Below, piece after piece: positions 1-8,603 of a DNA stretch of 64,000 bases. Made by a program: the position numbers and the translations under genes. The first letter of the stretch is position 1; each line of letters opens with the position of its first letter. Origin of the DNA: Diogma glabrata (Eukaryota; Arthropoda; Insecta; Diptera; Cylindrotomidae); NCBI GenBank assembly GCA_963693315.1, contig OY856187.1, positions 46,152,235 to 46,216,234 of the forward strand, in the 5' to 3' direction. The notes beneath the pieces were generated by a model that had not been told where the DNA came from, ran no database searches, and saw only the letters and a program-made list of their open reading frames with translations.

Positions 1-195
1 TCGTGCCTGATAGGATGTCTTAACACAGCCCTGTCTAATTTTCGGGTGTCTGCCTTGTTAAGCTCCAATCAACCATGGAAATATGATTGTGAAATTGCTC
101 TCCTTGGCCTTGGGCACTTATTTAAAAAATAATATTGGTGATGTAGACCTAACAGTCTAAGCCATTATATGAAAATAAAAAAAAAAAAAAAAAAA
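1..195 (+). other. Possible 3' tail of a retroposed sequence ending in poly(A)
   Basis: About 175 bp of moderately complex sequence runs into an uninterrupted run of A at 177-195. A poly(A) end followed by unrelated AT-rich DNA is what the 3' end of a plus-strand non-LTR element or a retroposed transcript looks like. I recognise no protein motif in any frame and the sequence is cut by the window edge, so its identity stays open. Confidence 0.22.
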
Positions 196-210
196 GCCGA
201 ATAATAATAA

Positions 211-494
211 TTTAATCTAAATCCAAATGAAATATGCATTTATGATACTTGTGTTTTTCCAGGTGTTTTGTTACAATTACAGAAAAACTACCAGAATTGT
301 ATATAAAAAGAATATTAAAACAGCCATCACGGCAACACAAAATCCAGTTCACAAAAGAACTTGGATATTACATTGTGGGGTAAAATAAAAATTTAAACTA
401 AATCTAATTGAAATATACATTTATAAAACTTGTGTTTTTCCAGGTGTTTTGTTAAAATTACCAGAATTGTACATAAAAAGAATAGTAAACCTAT
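211..494 (+). repeat. Diverged tandem duplication containing a splice-acceptor-like site
   Basis: Two segments, about 211-318 and 389-494, align through a shared T-rich tract, TTTTTCCAG and the following GTGTTTTGTT, and on through CCAGAATTGTA and TAAAAAGAAT. The second copy is diverged and lacks several bases. The duplicated block contains the 3' splice-site-like motif and the start of the candidate exon at 263. Confidence 0.45.
263..383 (+). CDS. Candidate 3'-terminal exon of an unrecognised gene (partial)
   Basis: A pyrimidine-rich tract ending TTTTTCCAG (AG at 261-262) is followed by about 39 open codons and a TAA at 381-383. The encoded tail is basic and not low complexity, ending in the residues ELGYYIVG. 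I do not recognise the family. A partial copy of the same acceptor and exon start lies at 444-494 but decays quickly, so this may be a duplicated exon fragment of a neighbouring gene rather than a working one. The upstream exons would lie outside the window. Seen: acceptor and open frame. Inferred: that it is an exon at all. Confidence 0.22.
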
Positions 495-496
495 TA

Positions 497-959
497 TCCT
501 GATGAATGGAAAGACGATGTAAGAATCGATGCTTTGTTCGCTCCATTCAGAGTTCGAACATTAAATCCTGTTAATTACGTAAAATAATAATTAATTAAAA
601 TTTTGGAAAAATGCCATAACAAAATATTGTTTGTATAAAGGGGAAAGCAATATAAATATAAAAGAATTGAAAAATGCATTTCAGCGTAATAATAAAATTC
701 CTTGTATTTCCAACGGTATTAGAGGATATGTTTCAGAAACAGGAAGTTAAATTAAAAAATGATTTCATGGAAATTCGACAGTATACATAGAGTGGAAGGA
801 GTTTTAATTCGTTGATAAAAAAGTATTTCAAAGAGTCTCAATAAATTTAAAAATTTAATGATACAAACAAAAGATGATTTCACAGAATATGTTAAAGGTG
901 AGTTTTTATTTAAGATTCTGTTGTCTCGAGGTTTAATTTCTATTCTTATTTGTAGAATC
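497..959 (+). pseudogene. CHMP7-like (ESCRT-III) gene copy, decayed 5' part with a 58-bp intron
   Basis: Broken frames here resemble the N-terminal half of CHMP7, the Snf7-family ESCRT-III protein that helps reseal the nuclear envelope. A proline-aspartate-glutamate-tryptophan segment at about 497-580 matches the PEW-type start of the family, and FQRNNKIPC near 682-708 matches a helix of the winged-helix region. Stops and frame changes lie between these blocks. A canonical donor AAG|GTGAGT at 897/898 and acceptor TTTGTAG ending at 955 delimit a 58-bp intron, so this is a duplicated gene copy, not a processed cDNA. Exon 2 starts at 956 and after four bases (AATC) is interrupted by gypsy-1; it resumes at 12009. 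The CHMP7 assignment rests mostly on the better preserved C-terminal part downstream. Confidence 0.5.
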
Positions 960-1743
960 TGTGGCGAACATGAAATTATTGTTTCTGATCACCGGTGTAA
1001 AATAGTGCAACAATTTGTTGGTTAAAAATAACAAAAAAAAAGAAGTCTGTTTATATAAATGTAAAGTAGAAAAATAAGTTTGAAAAATCATTCGATGTAA
1101 AAAAACGGCTTGCGTATCACGCTTTGTTTTGTAACAAATAATAAATAAAATTGTGTAATTTTTATATTGAAATTAGTGTTTTCATAGCTCCAGACTACGG
1201 AGAATTTCTTTATTTATTTTGTGAATGTAAAATTACAATTAGTAAAAGTACAATTATCAAATTGTGGGACTGGAGCTCTTGGTGGAATTTGTGTTGAATT
1301 AGTTGAAAGACTTGAACTGGTTTCAGTTGTAGTAACGTTTTAGGCGGTAAAGTAAATTACAAGTCGCAATAGCAAAAGTTAACATAATTTTCTCAACAAG
1401 AAAAGCGGAAATCAACCATTCAAGTAATAATTAGGTGTTCATTTCTTCTATGGATGGCAGTTCTAAACTCTAATCGGAAAAACTAGGTTTGTGGTTTCAA
1501 TTGCAATAAAATAGTTACACTGGCAGATGATATATACGATACACTTCATAAATTATTTAACCGGCAACACGAAGGAGTTCTTTTACATATATTATTCACA
1601 CCAACTTCATCTGACAAAATCATATCATTCTTCTCATCGCTTGCTCGCCGCAACAGCTCTCACCGCTTCTTTCAGCAATCAACTGAATCAGATCGTCATC
1701 CAACTGAATCCGATCGTCATCGGGACATCTACAATTAACCAAA
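960..1743 (+). repeat. Gypsy-1 5' LTR
   Basis: 784 bp beginning TGTGGCGAAC and ending ATTAACCAAA. It carries 7 bp near position 990 that the 3' LTR lacks, and one more A in an A-run near 1030. Near its 3' end two 21-bp direct repeats (CAACTGAATC followed by an MGATCGTCATC-type half) sit side by side at about 1679-1720. The 74-codon frame at 1527-1751 lies inside the LTR and is not a gene. Confidence 0.9.
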
Positions 1744-1745
1744 AC

Positions 1746-1758
1746 TGGTAACCCTGAC
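1746..1758 (+). promoter_or_regulatory. Gypsy-1 primer binding site (tRNA-Trp-like)
   Basis: TGGTAACCCTGAC follows the 5' LTR by two bases, the normal place for a minus-strand primer site. It is close to the start of the tRNA-Trp-type site TGGTGACCCCGAC used by CsRn1-clade elements, with two mismatches. The matching host tRNA was not checked. Confidence 0.65.
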
Positions 1759-2191
1759 AGTAGGACACTGCATGGTGCTGTACCCCACGCATTTTAAGAT
1801 AAGCATATCAATTCTTTAAAGCGCAAATTAATTTAACAGAGAAATATTTTAGGTAAAAGAAAAACAAACAACAGCTGAATTTGTTTGCAATTAGACGAAT
1901 ATTAAAGCACACAAGAAAAATTAAAACAAATATTCATATTCTTACATTAAAACAGCTTCGGGTTCGTCAAATTTAATTAAATTTAAAAAAAAATAAATTA
2001 GATAAAGTAAGTTAAATAAATTAAAAAAATATAATTTTTCTCTAGAAAAGGAAAAGAAACAAAAATTCAATTTAAAATTTATATTTTTTTAAAATATAAT
2101 ATTTTTTTTCCTTTTTCTTTTTAAAGTTCAATTTAGAATTCATATAAAATTAAAAAAATTTGTTTCTCCTTCCGATCATAATATAAACAAA

Positions 2192-3481
2192 ATGTTTCTA
2201 TTATTAATATTAGCAACCCTTGTGGTTTATTTCATTAAATATCTAGAAATTTATACTCTCATATTCGGGTTCGGGTTAGGTTTCCTAGCGTGCGCTTACA
2301 TAGCACGGTACGTTAAAATCGGAATACCGTATGTTGCTGCAACTCCCACTCCCCCTGGTTCGCCTAAACGGATCCAACCAACTCAATCTTCTTCTAAAAC
2401 TCTAACACTAACTGAAGCAGAGCTTGAGAAAATCATCTCGGACCGCATCGAAGCGGCCAAACTGTCAACACCCCCTTTTGAAAATCCTTCGTCAAATTCA
2501 CAAAGTCCTCACAATTTTAACCCTGAGTGTCCTTCGGAACAAAAATCTTACGAGGCAATTTCTCTAGACCACATTTCGGTCAAAGCTCCACCCTTCTGGA
2601 AAGACCAACCTGAAAATTGGTTTACCATTCTTGAGGAGCAATTCAGAATCTCAAAAGTAAAAACTCAGGAAGCTAAGTATGGTTACATCCTGAACGCTAT
2701 TACCCCAGATATTGCTAACACAATCTGGGATGTTCTAAAAGCGCCCAAGGGAGCTGATCCTTATGACAAAGTTAAATCAGCAATTATCCAACGCCTTTCC
2801 TCAAGCTCAACCGACCGGATTCGAAACGTACTTCGCGGAATGGACATCGGGGACAAAAAACCCTCTCATTTGTTACGAGACATGACTCGTGAAGCCCAAA
2901 ACGCGTTTAGCGAAAATACATTAAAACTCCTATGGGAGGAAAAATTACCCTCTTCAGTTCGTACTGCACTGGCGGTAGTCAACTTAGACCTTACAACCAC
3001 TGCAGAACTAGCGGACAAAGTGTTAGCTTCACATCAAGGACCAAATGTAATGGCCGTTGGCACCTCTTCTAGTTTTTCTAATGAAATGAATTCTCTGACC
3101 GCCAAATTTAATGAACTCCAAGCAAGTCTTCTTAACGTCATCACCCAAAATGTAAACAACTCTCAGCCAAATCGCAGCCGGTTCAATAATCGCAATTTCA
3201 ATAGAGAACGCACTCCTAATCGTTTTAGTAGAAACAATTTCAGAAATCGTCCCAGGTCCAGATCTCAGATTCAAATGTTTAATGACGTTTGCTTCTACCA
3301 TTTTAAGTATCAGCACAAAGCTAGAAACTGCACCCACGGTTGCAAATATTGGAACCCACAGAAGTATTACAAACCTTACTTGAATAATACTTCTTCTAAC
3401 TCTTCTTCACCACCTCCTCCTCCTTCTCCTCCAATGGATGGAAAAAAAAATAAAGGGCTCATCGCATGTGGCGGTATGTGA
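2192..3481 (+). CDS. gag: Gypsy-1 Gag, CHCC finger, with a hydrophobic N-terminus
   Basis: 429-residue structural protein that would form the retrotransposon particle and package its RNA. Residues 1 to about 41 are strongly hydrophobic (MFLLLILATLVVY, then LIFGFGLGFLACAYI) and read as one or two membrane segments, which is unusual for a gypsy Gag; gypsy-2 Gag lacks them. The middle (about 130-290) matches gypsy-2 Gag around PPFWKDQPENWF. The C-terminal third is Arg/Asn/Ser-rich and carries a CHCC finger of the form CFYH..(9)..C..(3)..C, the CsRn1-type motif, then a proline run. It ends at 3481 and overlaps pol by 44 bases. The start is the first ATG of the open frame; the ATG context (AACAAAATG) is good for an insect mRNA. 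Confidence 0.88.
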   Translation: MFLLLILATLVVYFIKYLEIYTLIFGFGLGFLACAYIARYVKIGIPYVAATPTPPGSPKRIQPTQSSSKTLTLTEAELEKIISDRIEAAKLSTPPFENPSSNSQSPHNFNPECPSEQKSYEAISLDHISVKAPPFWKDQPENWFTILEEQFRISKVKTQEAKYGYILNAITPDIANTIWDVLKAPKGADPYDKVKSAIIQRLSSSSTDRIRNVLRGMDIGDKKPSHLLRDMTREAQNAFSENTLKLLWEEKLPSSVRTALAVVNLDLTTTAELADKVLASHQGPNVMAVGTSSSFSNEMNSLTAKFNELQASLLNVITQNVNNSQPNRSRFNNRNFNRERTPNRFSRNNFRNRPRSRSQIQMFNDVCFYHFKYQHKARNCTHGCKYWNPQKYYKPYLNNTSSNSSSPPPPPSPPMDGKKNKGLIACGGM

Positions 3482-4147
3482 TGATAGCCAAACTCAACTC
3501 CGCCTACTAGTTTTCGACCACATTTCTCGCAAAAACTTCTTGATTGATACTGGGGCTGAAGTGTCTGTTCTTCCAGCGTCTGTGGAAGAAAAACTTTCCA
3601 AAACAACAGATTTCCCTCTCTATGCAGCGAACGCCACCAAGTCCCTAAATATAAATATTGGTCTCAGACGATCGTTCTGTCAGACCTTTATTATTGCTGA
3701 CGTTACCATGCCTATACTTGGCGCGGATTTTTTAAATAAATACGGTCTCTTAGTGGATATTAAAAACCGACGCCTTGTCGATCCACTAACAAACTTGTTC
3801 GCTGTAGCTGAAATCTCCACCACTTCAACTCCTTCTCTCACTATTATAGATCATGGATCAATTGACACATCGGTTGTCAATATTTTAAAAAACTTTAAAA
3901 ATTTAACGTCTAAGGACGATCTTAACCAGCCAATTAAACATAACGTAACACACGTTATTGAAACTCGTGGTCCTCCCATTTCTTGCAAGTACCGTAGACT
4001 AGCTCCGGACAAACTATCAATTGCCAAAGCAGAGTTTGATACCATGTTGGCTAAGGGCATTTGCCGGCCTTCGAACAGTCCTTGGTCCTCCCCTCTTCAT
4101 CTCGCCAAGAAAAAGAATGGCGAATGGAGACCTTGTGGCGACTATCG
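3438..4147 (+). pseudogene. pol: Gypsy-1 Pol, N-terminal part: protease and start of reverse transcriptase (cut by copia)
   Basis: Pol is in the +1 frame relative to gag. The aspartic protease has the motif LIDTGAEVSVLP near 3540-3575 and the flap-side motif ILGADFL near 3714. The RT entry region ends WRPCGDYR at about 4122-4147, where the copia LTR begins; the open frame continues eight codons into copia and stops at 4172. The overlap with gag contains a run of nine A (3442-3450) followed by TAAAGG, so a one-base change in run length would change the gag-pol relation. Pol continues after copia at 8604. Function is lost here by insertion, not by point decay. Confidence 0.88.
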
Positions 4148-4385
4148 TTTGAAATGCTTGTGTATTAATTAAAAACAATAATCTTAGTTTTTCAAGTTTC
4201 ACAATTAAAATATAATATTTATTATTGAAAAAGGTTTACAGCAAAATAAATTTAAGCAAAAATAATATGACTTCATTTTGTGAGAAAATAATTCGGACTG
4301 TCACACATTTATATTTTAGGTTGACATCATTATGTCTAAGGCATGGTTTACATAATTGTAATTGTTCAGCGTTGTAATTTCAACA
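4148..4385 (-). repeat. Copia-1 3' LTR (left end on the + strand)
   Basis: 238 bp; read on the minus strand it starts TGTTGAAATTACAACG. It differs from the other LTR at 4270 (G versus A) and at the outermost base. Confidence 0.95.
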
Positions 4386-4392
4386 CCTTCCC
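4386..4392 (-). promoter_or_regulatory. Copia-1 polypurine tract
   Basis: On the minus strand the pol stop TGA (4395-4393) is followed directly by GGGAAGG and then the 3' LTR, so the plus-strand primer tract starts immediately after the stop codon. Confidence 0.75.
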
Positions 4393-7300
4393 TCAATTGT
4401 GTAAACCACATTCATTTCGAAGATTTTCAAATCTTGTAGTTGGCAAAGGCTTCGTCATCAAATCCGCCAACATTGTCTCAGTTGGACAATATTTACATGT
4501 TATTGAACCATTATCGACGTAATCTTTTACAAAATGAGCTCTTGTATCAATATGTTTTGTACGGTTAGACAATTTCTCATTAATAATCAAATTCAAACAA
4601 CTTTGATTATCTTCGTAGATTGTTGTTGCAAAATCTACTGGTTGTTGCATATCAATTAAAATTCTTCTAATCCATATAGCTTCTTTACATGCTTCACTTA
4701 GCGCAATAAATTCAGCTTCAGTTGATGAAAGTGCAACACAACTTTGCTTACGACACATCCAGCTAACAACAGCACCATGTACAATGAATATATACCCACT
4801 ATTCGATTTTCTATCATTCTTATCTTCGGCCCAGTTCGCATCAGCAAAACCATAACATATTTGCTCATGAGAATTGTTGAAACTTCCCAATACAAGTTTC
4901 ATTTCTGATGTTCCTTTTAGATATTTCAATACCCGTTTCAATTCATTCCAATCTTGTTGACATGGTTGATTTGTCTTTTGTTCTAAAATTGAAATCACTG
5001 CCGCAATATCTGGGCGTGTATTAATTGCAACGTATAATAACGAACCAAGTAACTGTTGGTACTCAGCATTTGACAACAATAAACCATTGTCATCTTCATG
5101 TTTTTCTTTTCCATAATTAACATTAATAGGGATTTTAGATATTTTTGCGTCAGATAAACCAAATTCTGTAACTAATTGCTTAATATAATGTGATTGAGAT
5201 AAGCAAAAATTACCTTTTGAATCTTTTGTGATTTGCATACCAAGATAATAATTGATTTCGCCTAGATCTTGAATTTTGATCCTTTGTTGAATTTCATATT
5301 TGATTTTATCAATAGTTTCATCTGATTTTGCCGCTAATACCATATCATCGACATATATTAACAAAAAACACCACCCATCTTGTTCAAGTTTTGTGTATAA
5401 ACATTGATCTGCTTTACTTTGATTAAAACCACAACCAGTTAAAATATCATTGATTTCTTCATACCAAGATCGAGATGCTTGCTTCAACCCATATAAACTT
5501 CTTTTTAATCTGCATACCATATTAGGCTTTTCTTTGTCCTCAAAACCAGGTGGTTGCCTCATGTATATGGTTTCTTTCAGCTCACTATTCAAAAACGCAG
5601 TTTTTGCATCTAAATGACGTACTAATAATTTTTCTTTTGATGCTATTGAAAGTAAAATACGAAAAGTGGTTTGCCTTACTACAGGTGCAAATATCTGATC
5701 ATAGTCAACACCGAACTTTTGTGAGAAACCTTGAGCTACTAATTTAGCTTTATAACGACAAGCATTTCCCTTTGAATCAGTTTTTATCTTGTATACCCAT
5801 TTACTACCAATAGCTGTTCGATCTTCAGGTAAATTAGTTAACTCCCAAGTATCATTTTCTTTAAGTGACGCCATTTCTTCTTTCATGGCTTCAATCCATT
5901 CGGATTTTTGATCACTTTTAAGCACTTGAGATAACGTTTTTGGTTCAATAATTGCATTTACTCTATAACGAACTGGTAGTAAACCCTTATTTACACGTTG
6001 TGATCGCCTTGGTATCTCATTATCACTTTCATAATGACTATCTGATTCAAACGTATTTTCTTCTAATTTTTCATAAGATAATAAATCAGTTTGTAATGCA
6101 TTGGTATTAGTATTTTCAATATTAGAATCATCTGGAATATGTTTTGATTCTAAATTAATTATTATTTCATTATTAGTATCATGAAGTGATGTAGTAACAA
6201 ATTTTACATCTCGACTAATAGTTAAACTTTTATTTTCGTTATTGTAACATCGATAACCTTTTGATTTTTCGTCATAACCAACCAAAATCATTGCTTTTGC
6301 AGTGTTATCGAGCTTTTGTCTTTTTTCTTTAGGTACGTGAACGTAACATTTACTGCCGAATATTTTTAAATGTCTAGTATCAGGTTTTCTTTCATACCAC
6401 ATTTCATATGGAGTTTTACTTGTTGCTCGTGTCAACACACGATTTTGAGTATAATTAGCAGCATTCACTGCCTCACCCCAGAAACTACGTTCAAGTTGTG
6501 CATCATTAAGCATGCACCTAGCCATTTCAATTAATGTTCGATTTTTTCTTTCAGCCGTGCCATTTTGTTCAGGAGTATATGCTGTTGTGAATTGAGTTTC
6601 GATGCCTTCATCTTTAAGAAAATTTGTAAGATCTTTACCAACGTATTCACCTCCTCTATCCGAACGTATTACTTTTGGCTTCTTTCTAAATTTATTCTCG
6701 ACCAATCGAACATATTCTTTTAATTTAATTTCTACTTCAGATTTATTACTCAGTAAATAAATAATTGTATATTTAGAAAAATCATCAATCATAGTAAAAA
6801 TATAGCGCTTACCAGATTGTGTTAATGTTTGCATAGGCCCGCAAACGTCCGTATGAATCAAATCTAATATTTCTTTTGAATTATTTGTAGATTTCATTGG
6901 AAATGGTAACCTTGTTAGTTTTGATTGCATACACACATCACATTGTTGTTTTATTCCACAGTCTACAATATTGACACCATTAATTAATTGATTTTCCACC
7001 ATTACTTTAATAGCTGCAGGATCACGATGTCCAAAAACTCTATGCCAGTAATGTATACAATTTTTATGAATATGATCTTGCTCAACGATTGCATGAACGG
7101 ATATCGGCTGACGCAACTTATACAAATCATCAACTTCATCAATCATTGCAACATGTTTATCACCATATTTTATTTCGGAAGCATCTTTGTTGAAAACAAC
7201 ATTGTAACCTTTATTTACCAACCGTTTCACTGACAACATATTTCCATTTATTTCTGGTACATACAATACATCAGAAACAGTTGTTGTACGAACCTCACCG

Positions 7301-8292
7301 TTGTTGTTCAATAATTTAATGTTACATGTTCCTTTACCCTTAACAGTTGACCTACTTCCATTAGCCAAATCAACCATGCTGTTATGCATTGTGTCAATAG
7401 TTGTAAACAAATTCTTATTACCTGAAACATGACTAGTAGCACCTGAGTCAATTATCGAACCATTTTTACTTGACGGTAACATTGTAAACAAAAAATTTTC
7501 ATCCGATTCTTCCATAATTTTATTCACCTTATCTTTATTAGTATTATTTTTATGATTACTTTTGTCATTTTCTTTCTTTTGCTTCCAAGCCATATATTTA
7601 CGACATTCACTTTTAACATGATTATTTTTGCGACAGAAAAAACATTTTTTATTTGAGTTATTGATGTTTAACACAGATTCATTTTGAATTCCATTACCAT
7701 CACAACGACGAGCATATTCATCTAACAATTTTGACTGAACTAGAGACAACGTTAATTCTTCTTCTTTACGAACTTCAAGCGCGGAAACCATTGCATCATA
7801 ACTATTTGGTAGACTTGATAATATTATTGCAACGCGCCAGTTTTCCTCTAATTGATTACCTCCTAAATCAGCCAATCTTTGAAACAAATCATTTAATTCT
7901 GCAAGATGTCTTTCCATATTATCTTCATTATTCATCTTTTTCCCACAAATTCGCCGCATAACACTTACTTTATTACCTAATGTGTCTTTTTCATGATGAT
8001 CTTTTAACGATAACCAACATTGTCTTGCTGTTGTTTTACCTCTAAGATGACAATACTGATCATCTTCAACATTCAAGCCAATTGCTGCACGTGCTTCTTC
8101 ATCTTTACTAGTCCAAGTTGTATATTTTAGCTTTATTTGTGCATCCGCAGTTTCATCAGGTTGATCCGGTTTTTCTTCAATAATATATTTCCACAATTTT
8201 TCTTTGATCAAATACATCTCCATACGAAACTTCCAGTTTAAATAATTGCTGTTACTCAACTTAACAAAACTAACTTTATTTGCTTCCGCCAT
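4393..8292 (-). CDS. Copia-1 Gag-Pol polyprotein, intact
   Basis: One 1299-residue open frame, about the usual length for insect copia. In order: Gag core (about 1-210); CCHC zinc knuckle with Cys217, Cys220, His225, Cys230; protease DSGATSH at 282-288; integrase with an HH-CC finger near 430-470 and catalytic aspartates in HTDVCGPM and RSDRGGEY followed by the PEQNGTAER glutamate motif; reverse transcriptase of the copia RVT_2 type with YVDDMVLA around residue 1010; RNase H with the STEAEF and EDNQS motifs; the frame ends about 10 bases before the LTR. There is no frameshift or internal stop. The ATG at 8292 is the first in the frame and starts a sequence typical of copia Gag. Gag would have to be made from this single frame by splicing or protease action; the splice sites for a Gag-only mRNA were not identified. 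Confidence 0.96.
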   Translation of the reverse strand: MAEANKVSFVKLSNSNYLNWKFRMEMYLIKEKLWKYIIEEKPDQPDETADAQIKLKYTTWTSKDEEARAAIGLNVEDDQYCHLRGKTTARQCWLSLKDHHEKDTLGNKVSVMRRICGKKMNNEDNMERHLAELNDLFQRLADLGGNQLEENWRVAIILSSLPNSYDAMVSALEVRKEEELTLSLVQSKLLDEYARRCDGNGIQNESVLNINNSNKKCFFCRKNNHVKSECRKYMAWKQKKENDKSNHKNNTNKDKVNKIMEESDENFLFTMLPSSKNGSIIDSGATSHVSGNKNLFTTIDTMHNSMVDLANGSRSTVKGKGTCNIKLLNNNGEVRTTTVSDVLYVPEINGNMLSVKRLVNKGYNVVFNKDASEIKYGDKHVAMIDEVDDLYKLRQPISVHAIVEQDHIHKNCIHYWHRVFGHRDPAAIKVMVENQLINGVNIVDCGIKQQCDVCMQSKLTRLPFPMKSTNNSKEILDLIHTDVCGPMQTLTQSGKRYIFTMIDDFSKYTIIYLLSNKSEVEIKLKEYVRLVENKFRKKPKVIRSDRGGEYVGKDLTNFLKDEGIETQFTTAYTPEQNGTAERKNRTLIEMARCMLNDAQLERSFWGEAVNAANYTQNRVLTRATSKTPYEMWYERKPDTRHLKIFGSKCYVHVPKEKRQKLDNTAKAMILVGYDEKSKGYRCYNNENKSLTISRDVKFVTTSLHDTNNEIIINLESKHIPDDSNIENTNTNALQTDLLSYEKLEENTFESDSHYESDNEIPRRSQRVNKGLLPVRYRVNAIIEPKTLSQVLKSDQKSEWIEAMKEEMASLKENDTWELTNLPEDRTAIGSKWVYKIKTDSKGNACRYKAKLVAQGFSQKFGVDYDQIFAPVVRQTTFRILLSIASKEKLLVRHLDAKTAFLNSELKETIYMRQPPGFEDKEKPNMVCRLKRSLYGLKQASRSWYEEINDILTGCGFNQSKADQCLYTKLEQDGWCFLLIYVDDMVLAAKSDETIDKIKYEIQQRIKIQDLGEINYYLGMQITKDSKGNFCLSQSHYIKQLVTEFGLSDAKISKIPINVNYGKEKHEDDNGLLLSNAEYQQLLGSLLYVAINTRPDIAAVISILEQKTNQPCQQDWNELKRVLKYLKGTSEMKLVLGSFNNSHEQICYGFADANWAEDKNDRKSNSGYIFIVHGAVVSWMCRKQSCVALSSTEAEFIALSEACKEAIWIRRILIDMQQPVDFATTIYEDNQSCLNLIINEKLSNRTKHIDTRAHFVKDYVDNGSITCKYCPTETMLADLMTKPLPTTRFENLRNECGLHN

Positions 8293-8342
8293 TTTTAATT
8301 AATTATATTTCTCTTTAAGACCCGAAAACAAAATTTAATAGA

Positions 8343-8359
8343 GGTCTGGGCTCATAACC
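8343..8359 (-). promoter_or_regulatory. Copia-1 primer binding site (internal initiator-tRNA type)
   Basis: Minus strand GGTTATGAGCCCAGACC directly follows the 5' LTR. Drosophila copia is known to prime from a half-molecule of initiator tRNA-Met, pairing to the internal anticodon-side sequence rather than to the CCA end, and its site is close to this one. The absence of a TGG start supports the same unusual priming here. Confidence 0.8.
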
Positions 8360-8360
8360 T

Positions 8361-8598
8361 CTTGAAATGCTTGTGTATTAATTAAAAACAATAATCTTAG
8401 TTTTTCAAGTTTCACAATTAAAATATAATATTTATTATTGAAAAAGGTTTACAGCAAAATAAATTTAAGCAAAAATAATATAACTTCATTTTGTGAGAAA
8501 ATAATTCGGACTGTCACACATTTATATTTTAGGTTGACATCATTATGTCTAAGGCATGGTTTACATAATTGTAATTGTTCAGCGTTGTAATTTCAACA
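8361..8598 (-). repeat. Copia-1 5' LTR (right end on the + strand)
   Basis: 238 bp, near-identical to 4148-4385. The promoter and transcription start would lie here for minus-strand transcription. Confidence 0.95.
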
Positions 8599-8603
8599 TA
8601 TCG

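Larger units (their letters stand above)
4148..8598 (-). mobile_element. Copia-1: complete Ty1/copia retrotransposon inserted in gypsy-1 RT
   Basis: 4451 bp flanked by the 5-bp target duplication TATCG (4143-4147 and 8599-8603). It has 238-bp LTRs at both ends that differ at about two positions, a single open gag-pol frame of 1299 codons, a copia-type primer site and a purine tract. Every expected part of an autonomous copia element is present and uninterrupted, so it is either recently active or potentially still active. It lies antisense to its host element gypsy-1. Confidence 0.96.

Noticed and set aside
1527..1751. 74-codon frame, and its partner at 11788-12108
   Set aside because: Both lie inside the gypsy-1 LTRs and are carried by the repeat; the second simply runs on into flanking DNA.
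3029..3337. Minus-strand 102-codon frame over gypsy-1 gag
   Set aside because: Shadow frame of the gag coding strand, with no motif.
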